A DNA stretch of 64,000 nucleotides from Archangium violaceum (GCF_016887565.1 NZ_CP069396.1:3871001-3935000), one strand, 5' to 3'. Positions 30,301 to 39,138 are shown, numbered from the stretch's first letter. A program made the numbers and translations. Notes: generated by a model not told the origin, from the letters alone.

Positions 30301-31291
30301 GCCGGAGGCGGTCGCGCCTTATGTTGAGTCCATCGCATTGATGGGCGCGGCGGCCATCTGGTCCGGTGCTCGCCAGAAGGTGGAAGTCCTGCTCGGGCGG
30401 TTGTTGGAGGTGGGCCCCGAGGTCATGGCGCGAGACGCCGTGGTGCGTGGCTGGATGGGGTTCTTGAAGTCCCATCTGCTCTACCTCCTCGAGGCCAGGC
30501 CCTGGCAGGCCTTCTTGGTGTCGGAGCAGGGCTGGCGGGACTTTCGAGACATCGGTTCGGAGCGGGAGGTCATCCTGCAACAGGCACTCTCGGGCGCGAT
30601 GTTGGTCTCACTGGGGGACATTCCTGGCGCGGTGGAGCGCCTGCGCGCGGCCGTGGCCGTCATCCAGGGCAAGGAGTTGCACCTCGTGGGCACCCATGTG
30701 CAGCTCTATTTGCTCCAATCGCTGGCCAGCAGCCCGGAGCCGGCACATCGGCAGGAGGCCCTCTTGCTGGCGAGGGAGTGGGTGACTCATACGCTGGTCA
30801 TCGAACGGACGAACAGCGAGAATTCCTTTTCCTTCAGGCGCGGCATGTCGTGCGCCATGCTGGCGCATGTCATGGCGGGCAATGGCGAGTTGCGCGAGGC
30901 CGAGTCCCATGCACGCATGGCGTGTGCTCAGCTGGCGCCGTTCCCGGCCTATCTGATCTTCGCGCGGACGACCCTCGCCTCCGTCCTGCTGGCCCAGGGG
31001 CGCGTGGCGGAGGCCCGGGCGGTGGCGGCGCTCGGTGTGCGGGAGTTGGAGCAGATGGGGAGCGAAGGCGAGTACGCGGTATCCATGTACCTGGCGTTGG
31101 TGGAGGCCTGCTTCGCCGGGGGGGACATCGGGGCGGGGGAGGCGGCCTTGCGCAAGGCCGTGCGGTGCGTGCGAGCGCGTGCCGACGACATTCCAGAACC
31201 AGCCACGCGCGAGCGCTTCCTTCGTCGGGTGCCCCAGAACGCCCGTATCTTGGAACTGGCCCGCCAGCGCTGGGGCGAGGCCGTGGCGTAG
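27302..31291 (+). CDS. Giant Ser/Thr kinase with pseudo-cyclase, AAA/STAND ATPase and helical repeats (paralogue 2)
   Basis: A 1329-residue tandem paralogue of the gene before it, collinear from end to end. Kinase domain about 26-292 with GRGGMG, K58, HRDIKP (D150) and DFG; the activation segment ends in APEQ here rather than SPEQ. The degenerate cyclase-like region (about 318-484) is even further from catalytic, with VSFEPMR where the metal Asp would lie. Walker A PPGMGKS has K521 and Walker B is MLEDLHWSD. The C-terminal helical repeats are the most diverged part relative to paralogue 1, as expected if the two recognise different partners. The start ATG at 27302 gives the same Met-Asp-Asn-Asp N-terminus as paralogue 1. 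The 211-bp leader contains two hairpins (27146-27171 and CGCTCC-TTTTT-GGAGCG near 27255), suggesting independent control. Confidence 0.9.
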   Translation: MDNDSTEPTVPHKVQPQFLLQGLVIAGRFTLEALAGRGGMGTVYRATDSHSGRPVAIKLLHAVTSPEVAYRFNREALLLSELSHPGIVSYVHHGTSEAGQPYLAMEWLEGEDLSKRLARQPLTLPESLRLLRCVAEALATAHAQGIVHRDIKPSNLFLRGGRPQDAVLLDFGLARYTTRSLVAVTMSNTVLGTAGYMAPEQASSQPEISPAADIFSLGCVLYECLTGRPPFDASHFAVALAKILYAEPAPLNTLRADLPPDLQVLVDRMLVKDPRRRLPDVASLLEALTVLESVPELVPPRASKQSRSPGLGDAEQKLVSVLLVSFEPMRGGESGGHLTQGFALRDSLRPALAPYGAQVELLADGSLVVSLVPERGTATDQVALAARCALTLKERWPETTVVLVTGRGVFNERLPVGDALDRAGRLLRQLERMPTAAFVVMDEVTAGLLGSGFQLSRSSEDFFLLQGEQSWTDESRPLLGRPTACVGREQELALLDFTLTACIEEQAARAVLVTAPPGMGKSRLRHEFLRRIERRESRPLVLLGRGDPMGAGASHGLLGQALRRLCGLVEGESLEARRGRLFQRVTQHLPEDESQDVVEFLGELCAIPFPEEDSPRLRAARGDPRLMSTQLGRALTAFLKAECTHQPVLLMLEDLHWSDALTIKLVDEVLRELAEHSFMVLALARPEVKELFPGLWSRRLQELQLNGLSRKASGRLVREVLGPRMTDSVVQRVVEQADGNALFLEELIRMVAEGRGEAPPETVLAVLQARLMRMEPGMRQVLLAASFFGRTFWSGGVRALLGRQGEDESLEMHLRQLVRQEVIEPQPSGRFPGLDEYRFRHGLVRDAAYGLVPDNHRAMGHRLVAAWLERMGEPDPLVLATHYQLGQQLDHAALFYARAAEQLFERHDLQGTMRCVDEALACGVSGEPLVRLRALQSVVCFWRDEFAKLLELGGPVLEGLKAGSPLWCRLVSGLIIANAHDGRHDQVARLSELLLRTNPEPEAVAPYVESIALMGAAAIWSGARQKVEVLLGRLLEVGPEVMARDAVVRGWMGFLKSHLLYLLEARPWQAFLVSEQGWRDFRDIGSEREVILQQALSGAMLVSLGDIPGAVERLRAAVAVIQGKELHLVGTHVQLYLLQSLASSPEPAHRQEALLLAREWVTHTLVIERTNSENSFSFRRGMSCAMLAHVMAGNGELREAESHARMACAQLAPFPAYLIFARTTLASVLLAQGRVAEARAVAALGVRELEQMGSEGEYAVSMYLALVEACFAGGDIGAGEAALRKAVRCVRARADDIPEPATRERFLRRVPQNARILELARQRWGEAVA

Positions 31292-31347
31292 GGCCTACAG
31301 AACGCCGCGTGTCTCACACATGCTCATGTCCTCTTCAGGGGAGAGGT

Positions 31348-31818
31348 TCAGGCTTCCTCGTCAGGAAGGAGCGTTCGGAGCAACTCGTCGTCCGGACCGA
31401 GCGGGCGCCAGCCAGGCGGCGGCGGCGTGGCGAGGAGTGTTGCCATGACATGCCTGGCGCGCTCCTCATGGGTATCCGGGGTGAAGGCACTCCACGAGCC
31501 GAGGGCGATGGCAACCTCCAGACGAGCTTCGTCGTCCAGCACGGCCGGCCAGCCGTCGGGGAGGCTCTCCCACAGCTCGCGCACGAGTTGTCCGCGCACC
31601 AGACGTGTGAGCCGATGGCTTCGCTCCGCCTCGGCCACCAACCCGCTGAACACCTGCACCGCGTTGACTTCGTCCCCGCCAAGCTCCTGGGCCAGTTCCA
31701 CCAGCGGGAGGGTAGGGCGCGCCTCTGCGAAGGCTGTGAGCGAGTCGTAACCACGCTCGCGGACCCGCTCGTACAGGCGGACCTTCCAATCGCCCTCCCA
31801 GGAACGATCCTCGCTCAT
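31348..31818 (-). CDS. Putative immunity protein (SitI-like) for the adjacent lipoprotein toxin
   Basis: A 156-residue soluble, acidic protein without signal peptide or recognised domain. Its ATG overlaps the stop of the lipoprotein gene by 4 bp (ATGA), so both are made from one message. It contains a run of short helices (LTAFAEARPTLPLVELAQEL, ARLEVAIALGSW) and is Trp/Pro-rich near the end. The small size, strict coupling and downstream position fit the immunity partner of a polymorphic toxin; SitI proteins in Myxococcus are likewise diverse, small and encoded directly after sitA. No sequence-level homology to a characterised immunity protein was recognised. It converges on the second kinase gene with 56 bp between. 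Confidence 0.6.
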   Translation of the reverse strand: MSEDRSWEGDWKVRLYERVRERGYDSLTAFAEARPTLPLVELAQELGGDEVNAVQVFSGLVAEAERSHRLTRLVRGQLVRELWESLPDGWPAVLDDEARLEVAIALGSWSAFTPDTHEERARHVMATLLATPPPPGWRPLGPDDELLRTLLPDEEA

Positions 31819-33266
31819 GCTCCTCTCCAGGGAGTAAAGGCCACCGGAAGATTATGGCGCTTCATCTCCCTTGCGACGATCCTCAGGATGGTATTGGGCG
31901 TCAACATCCGGCCAGCGACGGTCTCGGCGTCGTGCAGCGCCTTCATGATCATCTGGTTCCATTCGCCGGGCCATGTGCGACCCAGGCGCCAGTCGCCACC
32001 GCCATGGAGCGCCTCGTGTTTTGCTTGCTCCATGCTGACGCAGAACTGGTCGATGCTCATGTCGCCGGTGAATCCGCGCTTCTCGAACCACTCTCGGAAC
32101 TCTCGCGGCAGGACGTGGTGCTGAGGTGGCTCGGCCATGCCGGCTCCCGCTCTGCCTGTCACACGCATGCCTCGCACCTCGGGCCCGTCGCCGAGCGCCT
32201 CGCGCACGCCTCGCGGCAGGTCCTGGTTCGATTCGGACATCAGCACCTGGCCGGCGTGTATCCGCACAGCGGCGCTGACGACGGATACGGAGATGACGCC
32301 CGCCTGTACGAGCCGGCGCATCATCTCCACCCACTCAGCGGAGACGACAATCCGAGTGCCCATCATCACACCATCAGCTCCCATCACGAGGCCGACACCG
32401 AGTGTGGCGGGAGCGGTCGGCGGCAGCCGAGGCAACGACACTCTCATCGCCGACAGAAGAGTGAGCATCTCCATGCTCTGCGCCGCCGCCATGAACTGCC
32501 TTCCGCGCTTCTCTGCTACGCGCACGGCTTGTCGGGTTTTATCGAACTCGCCGGTGAGGTGGCCGATCAGCGCGGGGAGGTCGGCCGCCGCTGCTTCGAC
32601 CTGTCCAGGGTTCAATGAGGAGAGGGCTGTCATGGCGGGCTCGAGCATCTTCTGCGAATGGTCCAGGTCCATGAGCAGCTTCTCCACACTGTAGAAGGGG
32701 CATTGCTGGAGCACGACGTCAGTGAGGTTGAGGAAGTCGAGCCATGCGGCGAGCAGGATGGAGCCCAACATGGCGGCTTCGAGGCGTGGGCCTGCGAGGC
32801 GTAGGAGGGCGAGCTCCATTTCCGGGTCATCCACCTCCGAGGCGGTGTTGGCCAGCCGGGTGGCTGCAGCGAGCTCGGCGTCAATCCATCGCAATTGACG
32901 TTCACCATGACTGACGTAGGGGACAAAGAGGCCGGCGGCTCGGCCGGCGATTCCCAACTTGCTGGCCTTGAGTCTGGAGAGCTCGCCAGCGATGCGGCGC
33001 GTGGTGCCCGATACGTCGAAAATGGCACTGAAGACCGCTTGACGGGCCTGTGTGGATGCAAGTGGCGAGGAGGGTGGGGATGCGAGGCCGTGCGGAGGCT
33101 CCTTGCTCGGCCCTTGGGCCAACGCAGGCGCCGCGGTCTCGCGAGGTGTGTAGCTCAGGCTCGTACCCCGGCCGAGCGGTGACGTCAGCGGCACGCAGCC
33201 GGTGGACTGCAGAGCCATGGTGAGCAGCAGCCCCACCCACCTGGCCCGTGGCGAGTCAGTGTGCAT
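31815..33266 (-). CDS. SitA-like polymorphic lipoprotein with C-terminal HNH/AHH-type toxin domain (TIGR02269/DUF2380-like)
   Basis: A 483-residue lipoprotein. The ATG at 33266 gives a clean type II signal peptide: Arg-rich start, hydrophobic core 10-19 and C24 after Ser-Thr-Gly; an upstream in-frame extension would bury it. A Pro/Ser-rich spacer leads to a helical body with Gly-rich hydrophobic stretches near 285-330. The last 101 residues form a distinct module with H383-H384-x-x-P387 (QHHVLPREFREWF) and, further on, KHEALHGGG with H417/H421, then a conserved Trp pair. This His-His/His arrangement is characteristic of toxins of the HNH/AHH nuclease type and of the Myxococcus paralogous lipoprotein family TIGR02269 (DUF2380). 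SitA toxins of myxobacteria share this plan and are passed between kin by outer-membrane exchange. Toxin activity is inferred. Confidence 0.72.
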   Translation of the reverse strand: MHTDSPRARWVGLLLTMALQSTGCVPLTSPLGRGTSLSYTPRETAAPALAQGPSKEPPHGLASPPSSPLASTQARQAVFSAIFDVSGTTRRIAGELSRLKASKLGIAGRAAGLFVPYVSHGERQLRWIDAELAAATRLANTASEVDDPEMELALLRLAGPRLEAAMLGSILLAAWLDFLNLTDVVLQQCPFYSVEKLLMDLDHSQKMLEPAMTALSSLNPGQVEAAAADLPALIGHLTGEFDKTRQAVRVAEKRGRQFMAAAQSMEMLTLLSAMRVSLPRLPPTAPATLGVGLVMGADGVMMGTRIVVSAEWVEMMRRLVQAGVISVSVVSAAVRIHAGQVLMSESNQDLPRGVREALGDGPEVRGMRVTGRAGAGMAEPPQHHVLPREFREWFEKRGFTGDMSIDQFCVSMEQAKHEALHGGGDWRLGRTWPGEWNQMIMKALHDAETVAGRMLTPNTILRIVAREMKRHNLPVAFTPWRGA

Positions 33267-33354
33267 TGTCTGTTCCCAGGCCCACGAGGGCGAATGAGCC
33301 TGTCCTGGCGTCAAGGACGGCTCGGAGCCCATGGTCAGTCGAGGCCCTTGGCGC

Positions 33355-34662
33355 CTACAGCACGCCGCGCGCCTTGATGTCCAGGTAGCGGTTCACCGCG
33401 GCCAGGCTCAGCTCATCCGGCTGGACGTCGAGCATCTGCACTCCCCCGGAGCTCACCTTCGCCTTGAGTGCCTCGCGGTCCGTCAGCAGCTCGCTGGCCA
33501 CGGCCTGTTGGAAGGCCTGCTCGGCGCCCGAGGGCGGCGTGCGCAGCAGGTTCGCCAGCGCCGTGTCCCGTACGGACAGACACAGGGGCACGTGTCGCCG
33601 CGCCAGCCGGTGCAGCGGCGCCACCATCGTGGAGGCCTGCTCCTCGTCGAGGAAGTCCGTGAACACGCACAGCAGGCTGCGCCGCGTGAGGCGCACGTTC
33701 AGCTCCTTGAAGAGCGCCAGGTAGTCCACGTACGTGAGGCTCGGTGTCGTGGAGTAGAGCGTGTCCAATATCTTCCGGTACTGCATTCGGCCCGCCGCCG
33801 GAGGCAGGTAGGCCTTCACCCCGTCCGCGAACACCGCCAGCCCTACCCGGTCCCCATTGCGCACCGCCACGAAGGCCAGGAAGAGCGCCGCGTTGACGGC
33901 ATGGTCCAGCTTGGTCAGCCCGTCCACCTGCGCCGCCATCGAGCGGCCCGCGTCCACGCAGATGAGGATGGACTGCGAGCGCTCGGACTCCATCACCCGC
34001 GTCACCGGCCTCGTGCGCCGCGCCGTGGCCTTCCAGTCCACCTCGCGCACCGAGTCTCCCTGCGCGTAGTCCCTCAGGCGCGCGAACTCGCTGCCCCGGC
34101 CGTCCCGCCGCAGCTGCCGCAGGCCCAGGTTCACCAGATCCAACGCCGCGCCGGACAGCAGCAGGCGGCTCGCGCCCCGCAGGTCCGGGAACACCGACAC
34201 CTTCTGCTCCGCGGGCACATGCCGCTCGTGGAAGACGAGCCCCAGCGGCCCGCGCACCCGCACGTGCACATCCCCGAAACCGAACCTGCCGCGCTTCACC
34301 GGCGTCACCCGGTACACCCAGCGCGTCTGGCTGTCCGGAGGCAAGTGCAGCGGGGCCTCCTCGGGCTCGGCGGTGAAGGACTCGGGCACGTCGTCGCGCA
34401 CCCGCACGTCCACCGCCTGCCCTCCCCGGTGCACCAGCAGCAGCTCCACCTTGTTGGGCGCCCCCACGGACAGACGGGCCGGCAGCTTCCGGCTCACCTC
34501 CAGACGCACCCGGCGGGCCAGCAGCAGGTCCACTCCCGCGAGCGCCAGCCCGAGCGCGTCCAACACCAGCACCACGCCGCCGAGGCCCGGGAAGAATCCC
34601 GCCGCCATCATCGGCACGGCCAGCAGGCACAGCAGCACCCACAGGCGCCCGGTGGGAATCAC
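33355..34662 (-). CDS. DUF58-family protein with VWA-like fold
   Basis: A 435-residue membrane-anchored protein. Two N-terminal helices (about 5-45) precede a beta-rich region (about 50-180) and the DUF58 segment ([20 protein letters not shown] near 200), then a von Willebrand A-like domain with a MIDAS-type DAGRSM motif around 240. DUF58 proteins almost always pair with MoxR ATPases and are thought to help fold or assemble metal-dependent envelope or enzyme complexes. It starts 4 bp inside the MoxR gene and is the last gene of the five-gene minus-strand cluster. Confidence 0.88.
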   Translation of the reverse strand: MIPTGRLWVLLCLLAVPMMAAGFFPGLGGVVLVLDALGLALAGVDLLLARRVRLEVSRKLPARLSVGAPNKVELLLVHRGGQAVDVRVRDDVPESFTAEPEEAPLHLPPDSQTRWVYRVTPVKRGRFGFGDVHVRVRGPLGLVFHERHVPAEQKVSVFPDLRGASRLLLSGAALDLVNLGLRQLRRDGRGSEFARLRDYAQGDSVREVDWKATARRTRPVTRVMESERSQSILICVDAGRSMAAQVDGLTKLDHAVNAALFLAFVAVRNGDRVGLAVFADGVKAYLPPAAGRMQYRKILDTLYSTTPSLTYVDYLALFKELNVRLTRRSLLCVFTDFLDEEQASTMVAPLHRLARRHVPLCLSVRDTALANLLRTPPSGAEQAFQQAVASELLTDREALKAKVSSGGVQMLDVQPDELSLAAVNRYLDIKARGVL

Positions 34663-35660
34663 CGCGGGACCTCGATGGACTGCACCACCTCGCGCAGCAC
34701 GTCCGAGGGCGTGGCCCCGTCCAGCTCCGCGTCCGGCGACAGCAGCAGGCGGTGCTTCAACACCGGCGCGGCCAGGAAGCGCACGTCATCCGGCGTGACG
34801 AAGCCCCGGCCGCGCAGCGCCGCCAGCGCCTTCGAGGCCAGCAACAGGTGCACGCCCGCGCGAGGCCCCGCGCCCAGGCGGATGCGGCTGGAGGTCCGCG
34901 TGGCCGCCACCAGCTTGCGCACATAGGAGAGCACCGGCGGCTCCACCGTCACCTCGTTGAGCGCCGCCCGTGCCGCCAGCAGTCCCTCCTTCGTCACCGC
35001 CGCTCCCACGCCCGCGCGCGTCAGGTCTCCCGAGTCGAAGCCCCGGTGCACCGAGGCGAGGATGGCGTCCTCCTCCTCGGGCGCCGGGTAGCCCACGTCG
35101 ATCTTCAGGAGGAAGCGGTCGAGCTGCGCCTCGGGTAGCGGGTAGGTGCCCTCGGACTCCACCGGGTTCTGCGTGGCGAACACCGTGAAGAGCGGTGAGA
35201 GGGGCATGTTGCGGCCCTCCAGCGACACGGCGCGCTCCTGCATGGCCTCCAGCAGCGCGGACTGTGTCTTGGCGGGGGCGCGGTTGATCTCATCCGCCAG
35301 CAGCAGGTCCGTGAAGATGGGGCCTCGCACCAGCACGAAGGACTGGCTCTTCAGGTCGAAGATGCTGGTGCCCAGGATGTCGGCGGGCATCAGGTCCGGG
35401 GTGAACTGGATGCGCTTGAAGTCCGAGCTGACGCTCCTCGCGAGCGCCTTGGCCATCAGCGTCTTGGCCACGCCCGGTACGCCCTCCAGCAGCACGTGGC
35501 CGCCGGCGATGAGGCCGACGAGCATCAGCTCCAGCGGCTCGTCCTGGCCGACGACGGCCTTGCGCACCTCGGAGAGCACGCCCTCGCGGATGGCATGGGC
35601 GGCGGCCACGGCGTTGCTGGCGGCGGTGGACGGGTGGGGGGCGATGGTGGGCAGGGTCAT
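34659..35660 (-). CDS. MoxR-type AAA+ ATPase
   Basis: AAA+ chaperone-like ATPase of 333 residues, cytosolic. Walker A GVPGVAKT (K66), Walker [15 protein letters not shown] (D123/E124), the sensor region [21 protein letters not shown] and the C-terminal lid RGFVTPDDV are standard for the MoxR family. The start overlaps the DUF4350 gene by 4 bp, and the end overlaps DUF58 by 4 bp, giving fixed stoichiometric expression. Known MoxR proteins act with DUF58/VWA partners in maturation of protein complexes; the client here is unknown. Confidence 0.93.
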   Translation of the reverse strand: MTLPTIAPHPSTAASNAVAAAHAIREGVLSEVRKAVVGQDEPLELMLVGLIAGGHVLLEGVPGVAKTLMAKALARSVSSDFKRIQFTPDLMPADILGTSIFDLKSQSFVLVRGPIFTDLLLADEINRAPAKTQSALLEAMQERAVSLEGRNMPLSPLFTVFATQNPVESEGTYPLPEAQLDRFLLKIDVGYPAPEEEDAILASVHRGFDSGDLTRAGVGAAVTKEGLLAARAALNEVTVEPPVLSYVRKLVAATRTSSRIRLGAGPRAGVHLLLASKALAALRGRGFVTPDDVRFLAAPVLKHRLLLSPDAELDGATPSDVLREVVQSIEVPR

Positions 35661-36952
35661 GACTCCTCGGCTCTCGACATGGCGGGCTCGCCCGGCGGCG
35701 GCCCGGAAGGATGGATGCGCTGGCGCAGCATCGCGGCGCGCGTGGCCAGCTGCTGCAAATCACTCTCGGTGTCGGTGGACTCGGCGTTGCGGGCGATGGC
35801 GCGCAGGCCGTTGGCCAGGTCCTCCCGCCCGCGCGCCGCCAGGCTCTCGGCCACGGCCTTCGCGGGGGCGTGCGCGGGCAGGCCCGCGTGCAGGGCCAGC
35901 TCCTGGGTGAGGCCACGGGTGATGAGGCCAGCGGCGAAGGCGTGGTGCCGCCCCTCGCGGTACAGGCGGCTCATGGCGAAGAGGGCGTCGGTGGCCCCCA
36001 CGCGCACGGCCTCGGGCGGCGGGCGCGGCCGGCCGAAGCGCTTGAGCGCCACCGCCCACAGGCTCAGCCCCAGCAGCAATTGCGCTACCGCGAAGTGCAG
36101 GCCGTAGCGGCGGGCGAAGTCCACCAGGGAGCGCTCGTTGGTGAAGCCGTGGTGGTGCTCGTCGAACTCGTAGGGCCCCGGGCCCAGTGCCCTCAAGGCG
36201 CTCAGCCAGAACTGCGCGTTGTCCGCGCGCGCGAGCGCCTGGTTCATCGCCAGCTCCGGCGCGCCCACCACCAGCACCTTGCCCGCGCCGTAGGGCACCA
36301 CCGCCGCCACCGTCAGTCCCAGCGGCTCGTCCTCGAGCAGCGGCACGGCGCCCGTCTCGGGCAGCGTCAGGTAGGCCTGCACCTTCGCCTCCACGCGCTC
36401 CACGCCCAGCGTGTACGGGCTGGACAGGGGCGGGACGAGCGTGCGCATGGGCAGCGAGGTGTCCGCCTTGCGGAGCTTCACCCCCACCGCGTCCAGCAGC
36501 CGGTTCTCCTTCGAGCCCCAGGGGACATAGACGAGGTGGTGTCCCTCGCGCACGTGGTCGAGCAGCTTCTCCGTCTCGGTCTCGCTCAGCTCGGGCACGT
36601 GCAGCCGGTTGAGGCCGTGGCGCGGCACCTCCTCGTCGTCCTCCTCCTCATCCGAGTCGGAGGCGAGCGCCGTCTCGTCCGGGTCGTCCTCGCGGGCATC
36701 CTCCACCTCCACCGCGAGCAGCACCGGCGAGCCCGTGCCCTGGACGATCTGCAGGTCCGCGGTGCGCCGGAGGACGGGCATGCCACTCTCCTCGGCGAGC
36801 AGGTAGAGGCCGCGCGCCCCGTCCGGCTGGGCGCGCCAGGTGGAGAGCGTGTCGGCGAAGCCACCCCGGGCCGCGCCGCGCACCAGCCACGAGCCCAGCA
36901 GGGCGGTGACGATCAATCCCCCCACCACCAGCAGCGGGAAACGGTCACGCAC
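35657..36952 (-). CDS. DUF4350 membrane protein of the MoxR cluster
   Basis: A 431-residue protein with an N-terminal helix (about 7-24), a large extracytoplasmic domain and a second helix around 303-322 ([20 protein letters not shown]). The middle domain contains a strongly acidic run near 97-108 and the [16 protein letters not shown] motif followed by [10 protein letters not shown], typical of DUF4350. It has no catalytic signature. It overlaps DUF4129 by 8 bp and MoxR by 4 bp. In related clusters it is always encoded beside MoxR/DUF58 and is assumed to be part of the same envelope complex. Confidence 0.82.
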   Translation of the reverse strand: MRDRFPLLVVGGLIVTALLGSWLVRGAARGGFADTLSTWRAQPDGARGLYLLAEESGMPVLRRTADLQIVQGTGSPVLLAVEVEDAREDDPDETALASDSDEEEDDEEVPRHGLNRLHVPELSETETEKLLDHVREGHHLVYVPWGSKENRLLDAVGVKLRKADTSLPMRTLVPPLSSPYTLGVERVEAKVQAYLTLPETGAVPLLEDEPLGLTVAAVVPYGAGKVLVVGAPELAMNQALARADNAQFWLSALRALGPGPYEFDEHHHGFTNERSLVDFARRYGLHFAVAQLLLGLSLWAVALKRFGRPRPPPEAVRVGATDALFAMSRLYREGRHHAFAAGLITRGLTQELALHAGLPAHAPAKAVAESLAARGREDLANGLRAIARNAESTDTESDLQQLATRAAMLRQRIHPSGPPPGEPAMSRAEES

Positions 36953-38819
36953 TGGCGGCCTCCGGGGTGGCGGGGGTGGACAGCAGCGGGGCGCACAGCG
37001 CGCGGAAGTCGCGGTAGCCGTCCGAGCCCACCGGCAGGTTGCCGTACCAGGCGAAGTCGAAGCGCAGCGTCAGCTCGCGGAAGGGGGGCACCCACTCGCG
37101 GCGGCCCTTGAACTGGCGCAGGTAGTCCCAGTTGCTCAGCGTGGTGTCGTAGTGGATGACGCCATCGCGGTGCAGTCGGGAGAGCAGGGCGAGGTACAGG
37201 CTGCGCACCGCCTCGCGGTACTCACCCCGGGCGGCCAGCTCGTCGGCGAGCTGGGCCCAGCCCTCGGGTGGGCGGGAGAGGGCGTTCGTCGGATCCGCCG
37301 CCAGTGTCGTCGCGTCCTGGGTGCTCACCTCGAGCCGCGCGCCCTCGTCCTTCGCGTTCTTTCCGAGCGCCTTCAGCAGCACCAGCGCGAGCACCACCAG
37401 CACCCCGGCGACGAGGACCACCACCAGCACGTTGGCCACGTTCAGCCCGCTGAGGCCGGACCAGTTCGGGGGCTTCGCCGGAGCGGGCTCGTCCCGGTCG
37501 AAGAGCTTCTTCAGCCAGTCCCCCAACCATTTGAGGAAGCGCTGCCAGGGGCCCTCGGGCTCCGGCTCGGTGGGGGCCTTCTCCTTCTGCTCCTGGGGGT
37601 CGGGCACCTGGAACTCGGGTCGCGCGAGGATGTCCCGGGCGCGAGCCTGGGAAGCCCGTGCATCCGCCTGGGCCTTCTCCAACTCCGCCGTCTGCTGCGC
37701 GAGGGTGACGCCCTGCTCGAGCCGCTCCATGGCCCCGCAGTCCTCGTCCTCGTACACGCTCTCCTCCACGCCGTGCACGAGCCGCTGGAACTTCCGGGCC
37801 TCGGCCGGGCTCAGCGAGGCGAGGGTCTGCTTCCATGAATCCGTCGCCTCATGCTCGCAGAACTCGGCGAGGCTCTCCAGGCGCTGCTCCGTCTCCGCGA
37901 GGGACTCGGGTTCCTTCGACTGCTGCGCCCGTGCCGGCGTGGCCAGCAGGCAGGTTCCCACGAGCGCGAGCAGGACGAGCGCCGCGCTCCGGGCTCCCGC
38001 GCGTCCAGCCGGCAGCCTCGAGGGCAACTGTTGCACCGCCGCCAGCAGGTCCAATCCTTCCTGGCGGACCCGCCCATCCACCAGCAGCAGCGTGGCGGTG
38101 GCGGCCCGCAGCGGCTCGAAGAGGGTGAAGGTGACGGCCACGAGGAAGACGAGCCAGGGCGTGTTGTCCAGCGAGGCGAAGCGCTCGGCGAAGGTGAGGT
38201 CGATGCCGAGCAGCTTGCGGCCGACGTAGAGCAGGGCGTTGACGCCGACGTGGAGGTTGAAGAAGACCAGGAACTGGACCAGCAGCAGCAGGCGGACCCC
38301 GGTGGCTCCAGAGCGCGCCGGGCCGAGCATCTTCGAGCACATCCCGTACAGGCCCAGGGGGCTGCCGCGACCCTGCATGGTGGCGGCGAAGCCCACCAGG
38401 TGCGCGGACAGGAAGAGGAAGGCGGAGCCCAGCGAGAGGGTGAGCGTCAGCAGGTTGAAGAGGAAGAGGTAGGCCACGGTGCACAGGAGGCTCGGTGCGC
38501 GGGCCAGCGCGGCGCGCAGCGAGCCCCACGCCGTGGGCTCTCCCGGGCCCTGGCCGAGCAGCAGCTCCTGCACGTGGTGGCAGGCGGCGCCCTGGAAGAG
38601 GCCCCGGACGAGCCAGGCCAGGGTGAACCCGAGCGCGGGCAAGGACAGCGAGCGGTGGTTGGTGACCGCGTCCGTCAGGTGCATCAGGGCGGCGGTGACG
38701 AGCGCTCCGCCGGGCAGGGTAAGGGCCCACACGCCGGAGCCGCGCACGCACACGCGCAGGCCCGCGTCCAGGATCGCCACCGCCCCTCGGGGGCGCAGCT
38801 CGAGCGCGGAGACGGCCAT
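36945..38819 (-). CDS. DUF4129 multi-pass membrane protein of the MoxR cluster
   Basis: A 624-residue protein. The N-terminal half has about six membrane helices (about 30-300). A processing-like segment (ATPARAQQ) then starts an extracytoplasmic, charged, coiled-coil-prone region (about 325-470). A further helix near 490-515 (VANVLVVVLVAGVLVVLALVLL) precedes the C-terminal cytoplasmic DUF4129 domain (LADELAARGEYREAVRSLYLALL, later FDFAWYGNLPV). It looks like a fusion of a separate six-helix protein with a DUF4129 protein, because the second half on its own has the normal layout signal peptide-domain-helix-DUF4129. The ATG at 38819 sits one base after the stop of the B-box gene; an upstream in-frame extension would overlap that gene. 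Confidence 0.82.
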   Translation of the reverse strand: MAVSALELRPRGAVAILDAGLRVCVRGSGVWALTLPGGALVTAALMHLTDAVTNHRSLSLPALGFTLAWLVRGLFQGAACHHVQELLLGQGPGEPTAWGSLRAALARAPSLLCTVAYLFLFNLLTLTLSLGSAFLFLSAHLVGFAATMQGRGSPLGLYGMCSKMLGPARSGATGVRLLLLVQFLVFFNLHVGVNALLYVGRKLLGIDLTFAERFASLDNTPWLVFLVAVTFTLFEPLRAATATLLLVDGRVRQEGLDLLAAVQQLPSRLPAGRAGARSAALVLLALVGTCLLATPARAQQSKEPESLAETEQRLESLAEFCEHEATDSWKQTLASLSPAEARKFQRLVHGVEESVYEDEDCGAMERLEQGVTLAQQTAELEKAQADARASQARARDILARPEFQVPDPQEQKEKAPTEPEPEGPWQRFLKWLGDWLKKLFDRDEPAPAKPPNWSGLSGLNVANVLVVVLVAGVLVVLALVLLKALGKNAKDEGARLEVSTQDATTLAADPTNALSRPPEGWAQLADELAARGEYREAVRSLYLALLSRLHRDGVIHYDTTLSNWDYLRQFKGRREWVPPFRELTLRFDFAWYGNLPVGSDGYRDFRALCAPLLSTPATPEAASA

Positions 38820-38820
38820 G

Positions 38821-39093
38821 TCAGAGCTCCGCCGCCATGCGGGCGAGCAACAGGACACCGCCATACAGCAGGGAGGCTCCGATGAGGGCCAGCAGCACGT
38901 TGCCCACCGTCCATTCCCGGCGCTCCGCCAGCGCCTGCAGCGACTTCAGCCGCTTCTCCAGACAGCTGGCGCACCGATTGATGCCCTCGAACTGCGTGGT
39001 GCACTCGCGGCAGATGACGCGGCGGCACTCCACGCAGATGCCCAGCCCGGTGCGCTCCGGGTGATAGTGGCAGCGGCCCGAGCCCTGAATCAT
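38821..39093 (-). CDS. Small B-box-type zinc-finger membrane protein
   Basis: A 90-residue protein opening the MoxR cluster. Residues 8-44 form a B-box/rhomboid-associated zinc finger: Cys-x-x-His pairs in CHYHPERTGLGICVECRR, then CRECTTQFEG and CASC, enough for two zinc sites. A single membrane helix follows (about 63-85, VLLALIGASLLYGGVLLLAR). The arrangement, a cytosolic zinc finger with a C-terminal tail anchor, is common in Myxococcota, usually of unknown role. The one-base gap to DUF4129 shows co-expression. Confidence 0.8.
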   Translation of the reverse strand: MIQGSGRCHYHPERTGLGICVECRRVICRECTTQFEGINRCASCLEKRLKSLQALAERREWTVGNVLLALIGASLLYGGVLLLARMAAEL

Positions 39094-39117
39094 GGGTGCA
39101 GCCTACGAAATCCCGGG

Positions 39118-39138
39118 CCGACCGTGCCAGCGGGTCGG
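39118..39138 (-). terminator. Weak hairpin after the PstS-like gene
   Basis: CCGACC and GGTCGG pair around a 9-base loop directly downstream of the PstS-like stop codon, in the 48-bp gap before the MoxR cluster. An ATTTC stretch follows in the direction of transcription. The stem is short, so this is tentative. Confidence 0.3.
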
